Source: Nemopilema nomurai
Taxonomy: Eukaryota; Cnidaria; Scyphozoa; Rhizostomeae; Rhizostomatidae
Assembly (NCBI GenBank): GCA_003864495.1
Contig: PEDN01001367.1
Location: 124,001-188,000 of the forward strand
DNA length: 64,000 nucleotides
Direction: 5' to 3'
Shown: positions 39,337-51,300 of the stretch, piece by piece
Position numbering within the stretch: the first letter of the stretch is position 1
How the letters are laid out: the number at the start of each line of letters is the position of its first letter
Program-made: the position numbers and the translations under genes
The notes under the pieces: model-generated
Told to the model about the DNA's origin: nothing
The model's input: the letters and a program-made list of their open reading frames with translations, nothing else
The model's database searches: none

Positions 39337-42300
39337 GTAGGAATTGTCATTTGAATTTAAAAGGCAATGACAGCTTGAATTGCTCAATTTTCTGTAGTGC
39401 TCCTGGTCTAGTTTTAGATAATGCATAGGTGTCAAAGGTTTCATTTGATCGTAACCTGAAAATTGTATCCTAATGTTCGGAAAAAACTGTCATTTTTCAA
39501 AAATTTCTGTTTTCTGTCATTTTTGACATGAGGTAAGCTAATGATAATGAATTTCTAGACTGCTCCAACCGCTGAATTATAACTACCCCAAAGTGTACTT
39601 TCCACCAAAAGAAGATCTGGACTTGAGCTTTATCTGTTATGATAGAAATTCCAGGTCAAAATCTTAAAAATCTTCAATTTCATCCATTTTTTGGCAACTT
39701 CAAGCATTTTCAGGCTTGCAAAGTTTTCAGTTTTGATGGCCTGTGGCTATAGATAATAGATTTTTGTGTAGTTTTAATGTATTTCTTCTGGCAATAGATA
39801 CTATAAGTATCTTAAAATACTACATTTACTTGATATTGGCATCTAAAAATAGGAAAAAAATTTATTTTTCGAAAATTTTGGCATTTGGTAAAATTTGAAA
39901 TGCTGATATTCAAAAACAACAAAAGATATTGATCTGAAATTTGGACAGTTAACATATCTTATGAACACCACCAACTAGTGAAAAAATGAAGAAAATTTGA
40001 AGACATGACTTGACATGCATTTGTTGATCTTGGCTGGAATGACCCACTATCCAAATATTTCTTCATTTTTAACAAGGTCTCCAAGGGTTCTCTACATATT
40101 CCTTCGTAAGCAAGCTTTGTTTGAAAATACTCTTTAGAGCCTTAAGCTAATTTCCGCAGCAATAAATCAGGCAATGATTTCTAGTGATGTTGATGGGGTC
40201 ATAACCTTGTTGGTAATAGCAGGCAATGCTGGGAATGGTTTGTAATTGCACACCCACACATTGCCATATGCCTTTCATTGCTTAGAAGTGCAGTTTAAAA
40301 TTTCATTCTAAAGTGATAAATACTGTCTAATATTGTTTCTTTAAAATGTCCCAAAAATCAACACAGCTTTAATCACGAAATTGTTTCCATTGGACAGTGA
40401 GTTTGGAAAATATTATTTTGCTTAAAAAAGAGGATAGTTGCTGCCTTTCCGATTTTTTCATGGGGTCAGATAAAACTGATCATTTTTGATGGGCGGCCTT
40501 TTTTGGCCTATTGATGTGCTGGTTTACAGGATCAGTCAAAACTGATTTCTTAGTGCTATTTTCCTTCATTTGATGATGGTCGAGACACAGATGGTGCTCT
40601 GCAAAAGTCAAGGTGTCAAAATGAAAAAGGGCTCCTCAAAATGAAGATGGATGGGTCATTCCATGTCAAATTTTATATAAAAGTCATGAATTGTCAACAA
40701 CCCTATCAGATTTCGATGAATTTTAAAATATTGATTTATTCCCAGAAGAAACCACCTCATCCAAAATTTCAGCACAATAGATTAAGGCATTTGCTTTCAC
40801 CATGAATGGAAACTGGGAGGAGACTTTGAAAAGAGATTTACAAAATGCTGCAATTTACCCCAGAATTAAAAAAATTGCTAAAGGGGGCTATAAATTTCCC
40901 CTGCACTGGCTAAACAGCTAAAAACGAAGAACATTGTGTGTGTCCAGGGTGGCAGTTTTGTCGAAACTGTTTAACAAAGTTAGAACATTTAGATAAAGAT
41001 AATGTAATGACTGAATCTCATGATAAAGAACCAATGGATTTTGGTGAAGCTGACCTTGAATCATCCTTCAGCAGATTTGAATCTACAGAAGCTATCAATG
41101 AAAGCTTGGAGGTTTTGGGAGAATCACCAATAAAGCTGCACAGTGTACCCAAGCATGGTCGTCTTGCTTATGCCAACTCAAAATTTGAAGCAATGGTTAC
41201 TTTTTTCAAGCAATCATTTGCTGCAGCTGTTGGAGTCCAAAAGGAGAAGATAATGGAGCCAGAGGCACCCCATTTAAGCCAAATTGTAATGACCAAAGCC
41301 AATGACCTTGATAAACTGATGGAACAAAATCATGGTTAAATGTCAACTGTTTCTTCCTGTGATGAAATCTAGCTACTCACACTTACACCAGAATCTTGGA
41401 ACATAAAGGAGGCATCTTTTTATTTTCACGTATCTGAATATTTTGTCAAACATGCCCGTGAACATAAAACTGAGCTGGATATTTTAGCTTGCCCAGGAAA
41501 AAGAAGAGCAAAGAGCTTCCCAGCAAAACAATTGAAGCAGTAAACTCATTTTTTGAGGATGATGAATTTTCAAGGATTATGCCAGGGAAAAAAGATTTTA
41601 TGAGCATCAGTTGTAATGCTCACAAACAAAAAAGCCTTCTTTTATGCAACCTTGCAGGAGTTATGATGCAATTTTTGTGAGTCAACAGCCTGATATCAAA
41701 ATTGGATTCTCAAAGCTCTGTTCCCTTCTTCCATAATGGTGCATCACAGTTGATTCAAAGGGATCTCACTCTGTTTGCATGTGTGTCACGCATCAAAATG
41801 CAATTCTGCTTGTTGATGCTATAGATCTGGACAAGACCTACAAAGAACTAATTGACATGATTGTTTGTGATTGAGATAGCAAAACCTGCATGATACATAG
41901 GTGTGATGCAGATGAAGAAATATTTTTCCAGCAATGGCAGAGTACTGATAGTGCAAAACTTATAATCCAGACTCTAGATGTAGAAATTTCATTGACCTGT
42001 TGGTAAAAACCATTGATAGATTGACTACACATTCATATCTGGCAAAATATTAAGCAAGGTATTTGAAGATTCGCAAAGAACAAACTGGACAGGATACAGC
42101 TATTGTATTAGGTGATTTTGCTGAGCACTACGGTTTGGTGGTGCAAGATGAGATCCAGTCTTACCACTTGAGCAAACCATGCTGCACCTTGCACCCACTT
42201 GTCGTATATTTCAAGAAAGAGGAGACACTGATGCAGAACTTCTTCTGTATTTTATCAGATGATCTGGAACATGACACCAACTTGGTATATCAGATCCAAA

Positions 42301-45300
42301 AAGAAATAACACAGGTCATCAAAACTGAATTGCCAAAAATATGCAGAATAGAATATTTTTTTGATGGTTGTGCTTCCCAATACAATAATAGCAAAAATTT
42401 CTTGACACTCCACCAGCAAGATTTTGGGTTATCTGCAAACTGGACATTCTTTGCATCAAGCCATGGCAAGTCCCCTGCGATGGCATCGGAGGAGCAGCTA
42501 AGAGACGGACCACTAGGGCAAGCTTACAAAGGCCCATTTCCTCAACAGATTTTAACTGCAAAGGATATGTTTCTTTCTTGCAGTGAAAATATAAATAACA
42601 TCAATTTCATTTTTATCACAAAAGAGGAAATGATGTCAGTCAGAGAGGGCTTGAAAGACCATTTTGCCTTGGGATCAACAGTACCAGCAACAAGAAGCTT
42701 TCATTACTTTGAACTAATTAGTCCCTATGAGATAGCCAAGATGACAGTTTTTCAGGAACCCATAATTCCAAAGGAGAAAAGTACAAAGCTCTAAACTTAA
42801 AGGATGTTTAAGAGAATGATTTTGTGGCATGCATTTATGATGAGAAGTGGTGGATTGGCATGGTTGAAGCAATAAACAAAAAAGAAATAGATGCAAAAGA
42901 AACTTTTCTCATCCTCAGGCCCAGCACAGACCTTTGAATGGCCAGCTAGAGTAGATATTTGTTGCATTCCAGAAAAAGATTTCTTGGTAAAAATTGATGC
43001 TCCAGTAACAGCAACTGGAAGGACATACAGCATAAGGCTCGCTGATTTAAACAACATTAACAAAGTATTCCAGAAGTTTTATAACATAAGAAATGGTATC
43101 TTGAAGTAAATGAGTAATAATTTTCATCTTAGGCATCTACTCCTATATGTTTTTTAGAAGAAATGTTGTATGTTTTGACAAATATTTTGCCAGCCATTTG
43201 GCATACAGAATGGCTGTGAGGCAAACTTCGCAAATTTATTACTCTTATATAACTCCAATAATCTCAGTTTTGTTGAATATACAAATGATAATATTTATAT
43301 GGTGCAATAGCCCAATTCAAGGGCTTTCAGCTGGTACTAAAATTTTGCAGACTTTGCAAGAAATTACATTCAAATTGGCTAGTCATAAAATCTGGAAAGT
43401 CTTATATAAACTTTTAGCCCACTTTTTGATTAACTAGCTTTACTTTGTTGATGTTTTGATTGTCATATTTGAAATCTGCACTTACTGAATGTACTGTGTT
43501 GATAGTTTGATGTAAATATTGTGATAAATAAAACTTTCACAGGACTTGGAATGTTATTATTTATCGCTGGCAAAAATTTTGGGCAGATCACACCTTAAAA
43601 TGAGCCAATTTTTGACTGGCCGTATCTCCTGAACGCCTTAACTTATTGTGCTAAAATTTTGGGTGATGTGGTTTCTACTGGAAATGAATCAATATTGTGA
43701 AATTCATCGAAATCTGAGAGGGTGGGTGACACTGACCTTAAATTTGACATGGAATGACCCAGGTGCTATCCCTTAGACCCTTCAAACTAACTACTAGGCT
43801 CCACAAAATTCTGTTTTTTCTGTTGTGGTCTTTATTTAAGCTGGCTGTAGCATCTCACAAAATGGTTTCTTCCTCCCAAATGCTGATAAACAAATAGATT
43901 TGCTTGTTTGGCTTTCCTTTGCAAACCCTTGTCGTGGGTAATTAGATTTCTCAGGATTAACACCTGCAATGGCTTTCAATCATTTATCTCTTGAAAGTGC
44001 CTCCAGACTTTAATCCCTTTAGCATGATCACTTCAGATTTGGAATTCATTTCATTCATTTATTCATTTATTAGAATGGTAAATGGCTATCAATGGAATGG
44101 AAATTATTAAGTAGGAGTGAAATCAAACAAAAAAGTTTAGACTGAGTTGAAGCTAATCAGAATAATATTCTGATGATGATGGTCTTGTGTCTATGTGATT
44201 GTTTTTGAGATGTTGCTTCTATTTTAGTGCATTCTTCACCCAATTTATCTCCATGTCACAACAGCCATGTTACCAATTTTGATAAGATTCATGGCTTATT
44301 TCAGTTTTGATTCTAGCTCTGTATCCCACAATTTCATTCAATCAAGCAATTCACTTCATTAATTTTGTCTTTTTAGTATTTCAACAAAGTTTTGATAGCA
44401 AACAGAGGAGAAATAGCCTGTAGGGTTAGTACCCTTCCTTTATTTAGCTTCTGCATTGCATCATTTTTCCAAATTCTAATGAGTATAAGTCATTTTTGGT
44501 GCTTTCCGATGAAACTTTTAGAACCAACCTAGCTTGTTATTCTGCCTTCATAGTTTAGAAGAACACATCAATAGCCACTATGCCAAATTGATATTGAATA
44601 GGGTCTCAGGAGTGCCAATTAATTCAGCAACGAGGTAGTTACCTCAGGAGAGCCAAAGAGACATGACTGAAGTTGGCTTGATTTGGTTTTAGCATCATCC
44701 AGCAGAAGAGGTGATAATTTTGCATTTATGCATGTGACCTGCTAATACAAAGCAAACAATTGATTTTTGTGGTTTATTGCTTCTTAATTTTCTTGCAGAT
44801 CATAAAAACATGCAAAAGATTAGGTATCAAAACTGTGGCAGTATACTCTGAAGCAGATGCCAATGCAGTGAGATGATATTCCTTATTTTTATAGCAAAAG
44901 TTTAAGAATATTGAATCTTACAGTTGTCAAGTTCCAATGATTCAGACATGAGTTTTGACCCCATCCAGAATATTTGTCTCAAAGCACCTGTTCTATGTGA
45001 GACCCTCACATTGCTTAAATCTTTAATTGCTGCTTGACCTGTTACAAACCTTGCCCGAAGTCAAGGTCAGAATGGTGGTTATTTGTGTTTGCTGACATGT
45101 GCAATAGTTATGACAGATTTCAAGCTTTGAATTAAACAAAATTTGTAATAGCGGAGCTTGTGTGTAAGTATTTCTATGGAATTGATCATCTGAAGCATGG
45201 TCAGAATGGTGGTTATATTGTGGATAAGTACACTTAATAAACTAGGCATTTGTTTTCCCATATGATTTGGCTAGAATTGTGAACTACCAAGGGTTTTAGA

Positions 45301-48300
45301 AATGTATGCTCATTTGTTCGTCACATGACACATTTGTCCTCATTCAGATGCACAGTCATTTGGCAGATGAAGCTGTGTTGATAGGGCCACCACCGTCCGC
45401 AGAGAGCTATCTCAAAATGGATGCAATCGTTGATGCCTGCAAGAAAACTGGTGCTGACGCTGTGAGTTGTCCATTATTCCCTACACTATCTGCAAAAGCT
45501 ACACTTTTAAGTGCTGAAATAGAATAAATGATATTGTAACTAATTCTTTTAATCATTGCATAAAATCAGTGACAGAGTTTTGGAGGAGATAGGAACAGTC
45601 AACCCTCCCCAAGCTGGCAAATTAAATCTTTGTTTCTTTTAAGACGAATATAGAAAAAAGAAACATTTCTCAAAAAAATGTAGCTCACTCCAACTAGTTT
45701 TCAATTGAAGTCGGTTGATGTTTATCTGAAATTTAATCATTGATATTTTCTTTTAAGCAAAGGCATCATGCTGCCACATGTTTAATGACTGTTTTCCATG
45801 TAGGTCCATCCTGGTTATGGGTTCCTGTCTGAGAATTCGGCTTTTCACGATGCATTGGTAAGTATCGTTTCATCAAAGGCTATAAAACCTTTTTTCCAAC
45901 GAACTTATAGTCATACTTGTGCAATTACTTCTTTTGGTCGAAGAATGCATTTAAAAAGCCAGGCACAGCATAGGAAAAAGAAGCAATCATATATTCTGCG
46001 ATTAGGACGTTTCAAGCACTTCCTAAAGCTTAGTCTTTCTGCGACAGGACTTCATGTTAACATTTTTTACTGTTAACATAAGGAGACATTATGAAATATC
46101 TTTGAAAGTTGTTGAATATCTTGTTTGTGTGTACAAACTGTTTATTATTTTTTTCACTTGGCCAGTTAACGACTTAATCACCTTACACATTTACTTTTTA
46201 TTAGGAAGCAAATGGTATTACCTTTATTGGTCCGTCACCTTATGCCTTGAAAGCAATGGGAGATAAGTTGGAAAGCAAGCGAATTGCACTGAAGGCAAAC
46301 GTTAACACTATTCCGGGCTTCGATGGAGTCATCAAGGTAACTTGATTTACTGATGCATTAATGCAAATTGCAGGACAAAACTATTATAAGTCGGGAAGGA
46401 TCCATTTTCTAACAAATCCGGTCTTTCAAGCATTTGGTATAGTGTAAGGCGGGCTAATCTGATGAGGTAGCATTGTGCATGATCTTGTAGGAAAGGTTTC
46501 AAAGCATACTATAGGACAAAGCCCTGTTATTGCATTCTAGTGCATCTACAGCATCATCTGCAATTCATGGTTGGTGAACAGAGTCTTTGAAAAGAACTTT
46601 CTAATTGTTTTAATGATGCTGATAAGAATGATAGTATGATGGTTTGAAATTTGATTATTACTAAAGATTAAGCTGTTGTGTTAGCGATGGTTGTGAAACT
46701 TTAGGCTTTTGAATCACCAATTAAGTACCAATGGGTGTTTGGGGGTGATGGATGTGTTTGCTGTATAAGCATAGCAGACATCGAAAAATCTCTCTTTGCA
46801 GTTACGTAGTTTATGTATATTTTGTGTCCCTTGCGAAACTGAAAATTTTGCATGCTTGAAGGACCCAACCTAATGCAGTCCAAGGTTAGGTTTGCACCAA
46901 GTAAGCAATGTTCTCTTTTAAAGTTGCTGTTTTTTGGAAGGGACGTCAATGTTGCCGTTGTTGTAAGATCTTGATTCTCTTCTTCATTTTAGGATGACGA
47001 CCACGCTGTTGCAATCGCCAGGGAAGTTGGTATGTTTATATTTGCTGCTACTCTAACATCGACCAAAGATTCACTTTGTTCTCTATATCTGTTATACATC
47101 ATTATTTGGCTCTTATACCACACTTATTTGATGTTTCTACTTTGTCCGTGGATACAGCTGAATATATGGTTTGCAGATTTTTTTAGTGTGATGTTTAAGC
47201 ATACTTACCAGTGGTTTTCATTCTTGAAAGCATTGTCGAGAGACAGTGGCTATCCTAGTAAACCGCTTTTTCAAACCGCCTCAGCATCTCTCTATCGTCG
47301 TTCTTAAATACCCATAATAATTGTTCTTTTTTAATGCCTAAACCATACCTATTGAAAATGAAATAGTTTCTTTTAAGACTGAAAAAGCTCTGGAGAAGCT
47401 AGACAAGACCATTTTGCTAATGTGTTTCTTTAAATGAAGTTGAATGCATATTTAAAGTATGGAAAGCACTGTTGCCTTGTTTCTGAATGCTTCGGATGTT
47501 CCACAGGGTATCCAGTCATGATTAAGGCTTCAGCTGGTGGCGGCGGGAAGGGAATGAGGATCGCCTACAGTGATAAAGAGATCAGGTACGATATTTTGTT
47601 TGATACTTGTCTTTCATGGGGCAACTTCCTTCTGGTGGATATTTGTAGACAGGCAAACAATGATATGTATATATTCTATCAGGGGGGTAAGAAGCAAAGG
47701 TCCTGCTGATTTTCAGGTAGAAATTAGGAGTTGAATGAGATATTCCACGCAGAAGAGTTTTGGAAACGGTTGACACTAGCATTTAAGAAGAGATCAGGTG
47801 ATATAGCGAATATCTGAGATTTTGATAGATTCGTTTTTTTTCTAAATATTCATCAAGTATTTTTAGTGTCAAGCTTTAGAAACAAGGAGCAAATACAAAA
47901 AAGCATTTTGCAGCTCTCGTATCCTTGTCGATAACAACAATTGACAAGAATGCGCGATTGACAATAACCTAGTTGCTGAGTCGTAGAGATATCTCGAACA
48001 TAGAATTTAACACTGACTAATATTTCTTTGTTTTATGCAATAAATTAGCTATCTAAAATGCAAAGAACCTTCTTTTCAGAGAAGGGTTTCGTCTGAGTTC
48101 CCAAGAGGCAAAATCAAGCTTCGGCGATGACAGACTCTTGATTGAAAAGTTCATTGAGCACCCTAGGCACATCGAGATGCAGGTGAGACTGGCATTTTCA
48201 AGCACTCAAATACCTCTTTCGATTTCTCACTTCAATGACTTTTCTATATGTGAGTACCTCTTGTACCTTTCTGTTTAACATTTGGCAGGCCTTTCATCAA

Positions 48301-51300
48301 TTTTTATATCAATTTCTAGGTTATTGGAGACAAACATGGCAATGTGGTATGTTGAAATGTTACTCATTTGTCATATTCTATCTAATTTAGATTAAAAGGT
48401 ATTATTTAAAGGTATTATTAAAAGATAACAATAACTTTAAATTGAACTCTTTGCTTTAGAATATGAATAAGTATGAGAATTTTATGTAATTGTATTTTGC
48501 TCGTAAAAATAGACGGTGTATGGTACATGTAATAACTTCAGAAACAAATAACATTTTAGTGCTATTTGAACGAGAGGGAGTGCTCCATTCAAAGAAGAAA
48601 TCAAAAGGTCGTCGAGGAAGCACCAAGGTGGGTCTAATTTTAACAACCAAACGCTTCTCATTTCTTTCGATCATTAGCTGTTACCTTAAAGTGATATTAG
48701 CATTGAAAGCTTGAATTTTCTTTGTTCAGCCCGTTTCTTGACCCAAAGACGCGTAAAGCCATGGGAGAACAAGCTGTCATGCTATCAAAGGAAGTCGGAT
48801 ACTCATCCGCTGGAACTGTTGAGTTCTTGGTAGATAAGTACAAGAATTTCTACTTCCTGGAAATGAACACGCGTCTGCAAGTGGAGCATCCCATTACAGA
48901 GTACATCACTGGGCTGGATATTGTTGAGCTTATGCTGAGGTCTGCTGCTGGTAAGGATTGAATTGGATTGGCTTTGATGATTCACTTGAACAATCTTTCA
49001 CGGGTTAAGTTGGATCTCAAAGTCATGAGAAAAAGCGTCATTAGAAAAGCTGTGACGAGGATCGTCCCTTTTTTGAAGGGTAAAGGGTGTGGGTTCTTGT
49101 AGACAATGCTTTTCAATGAAGTGCTTTTCAATGCTGATAAATGCATGAATCTGTACCTCAAATGAGTAATGATGCAAACGTTTTCAAGTTTTTCATCTAT
49201 ATTGCTGAAGACATTCCGTTCATTTTCTGCGAATCTCCCATGCTCCTGTGGAAGTGAGCTTGTAAGATCGAGTACATTTTACCCGACATTCAAAATATTA
49301 GTTTTTTTCAATTTTAGGGCACGAATTGCATCTAAAACAGCAGGACGTGCAACTGAACGGCTGGGCGTTAGAGTGCAGAGTATACGCAGAGGTGCGGGCT
49401 GTTATCAAGGCTATGTCCTTTTCATATCGCTTTTTAGCGTATTGTCAACCGTGCATATTGTACGTGCCTAGCTGCATCTAGCTTTGTCTTCCCTTTGCAA
49501 CTTGATCTGTCGACAATGATAGGACATTTTTTCTTAACTTGCTTGCATATTCGTAAGATCTAATCTGATGTTTATTGTCTTTCAGGATCCATACAAGAGT
49601 TTTGGTTTGCCATCCACTGGCCGTTTGTTTCAATACCTACAACCCGAGAACGTAGAAAACGTAACTTGTGCTATTTCATTTTCATTTGGTCTTTCAATTT
49701 ATTAATTTAAGTAAAAATTTCCTGAAACATGTTTGCAAATAATCATTAACAGTCGAAGTTTTTAAGATGTTCGAATGATTAAAGAGGTAAAGATGACAAA
49801 AAACAGATGCTTTCGATTATCAATATTAGGAGAAGGGCTGGGACCAAATGTGAGAACGACTGTTGAATGAGAAGTTGGTAAAAAAACCCTTTCCAAACTC
49901 AGTAGAAGATGAGCTCTAAGTTTTCAATTAGAAGGCAGCTTGATTGCGAGTGCTCTCTTTGTCAGTGAGTGAACAAAAGGGGGTTGATAAGAGCTCTGAT
50001 AATAGTTAAAGGTATTGATGTTTATCTTTACTTTTATTCAACATTAAGAAACAGTTCTTAGTTTTCGCCTTAAAAGTAATGTCGAAGTATAGTTTCATGC
50101 AAATGGTCCCATGTTTGTTCCTTTAATGTTTGCACAAATGTCCCACAATGTTTATTGTATTTCTGAAGGTGCGTTGTGACACTGGCATCATGGAAGGACA
50201 GGAAATTAGTATCTATTATGATTCAATGATTTGCAAGGTGCGAACTGCATAAATATTTGAATGCTATGTGATGTAATTGCCATAATATGATATTCTTGTA
50301 TTGTATATGGAGAGAATGTTTCTACAGAGCTATTTTAGATGGAAAATAGTTGGCTGCTTTTCAATGAAGAGACTGTAGAATTTAATTAGTAGCCACTGTA
50401 ACCCTACTTCTTGCCAAATCTTTCATGAACAAGTATTGCTATTAACGGCAGCAGATCTGGTCGTAAAGCGAGTTGTCTCTAGCGTTTGCATGGCTACCCT
50501 GTTTGAAACAGCCAGAGTACATGCATGTTTGTACCCATTTTTGAGCTTTGTTCCACGTAAACGTTCATCGTGTTTATTCAGTAAGCCATCTGTTGTTTGT
50601 GCAAGTGGGCACTGTTTCGATGGGGGAACAATCGTCTGTTTTTAGGGCCCTTTTTCAAGCAGGGGTGTTAATTTGAGTTGCGGTGATATTGTTCTAGAAA
50701 TAGGCCAAAGGTTCAGCGGCGCTATTGTCAATTAAAAGTAGTAAACGAATTCGGTATCTTTTCCGTAGCTTATCACCTACGGGAAGACAAGAAATGACGC
50801 AATCGAGTCCATGGAGAAGGCTCTGGACTCTTTTGTCATCCGTGGTACGTGTTCTTCTTTGTAATGCAAATGATTTTCCTTTTGTGGACCGATTACTAAC
50901 AAACATGCTTCATGCCTCTTTTGGCTCCTATCGATAATTCCAAAAATACGTTGAATGGAATTGCTACAGTGAAGAGCTTCTGTTTCACCACGCTTGCAGT
51001 GAGGTTTTTCTGTTATGCAAAGGTGTGCTAATGAAAAGGTCACTAGGATATTCTTGGTGGTAGATTTCTTCTCCTTCCTTCTTCTTATTTCTTCCTCTTC
51101 TTTGTTCTTCTTTCTGTATTTTCTTTCTTGTTCTTCTTCTTTCTTGCTCTTCTTTCTTCCTATTTCTTCTTCTTCCAAGCTGTTTTAAGAAATTTTAGAC
51201 TTTAATTGAGAGTAACGCTGTCAGGGAACAAAGTCTTATTTTGCGTTTTTCCGGTTGGGTTTGTTGATACCAAAACCACGTAAAATTCACGTTTCTTTAT

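Larger units (their letters stand above)
39337..44376 (+). other. PCCA intron 2, hosting transposon insertions
   Basis: A 5-kb intron, the longest in PCCA. It contains the inverted-repeat transposon at 40652-43761. Upstream, about 39430-40046, is AT-rich sequence ending in GGAATGACCCA, which matches the terminal motif of that transposon. It may be one end of a second, related element; its partner end was not found. Outside these, nothing is recognisable. Confidence 0.6.

Noticed and set aside
48490..48714. 74-codon frame covering PCCA exon 12
   Set aside because: The true coding frame at 48560-48627 is a different one ([18 protein letters not shown]); the longer frame is a shadow.
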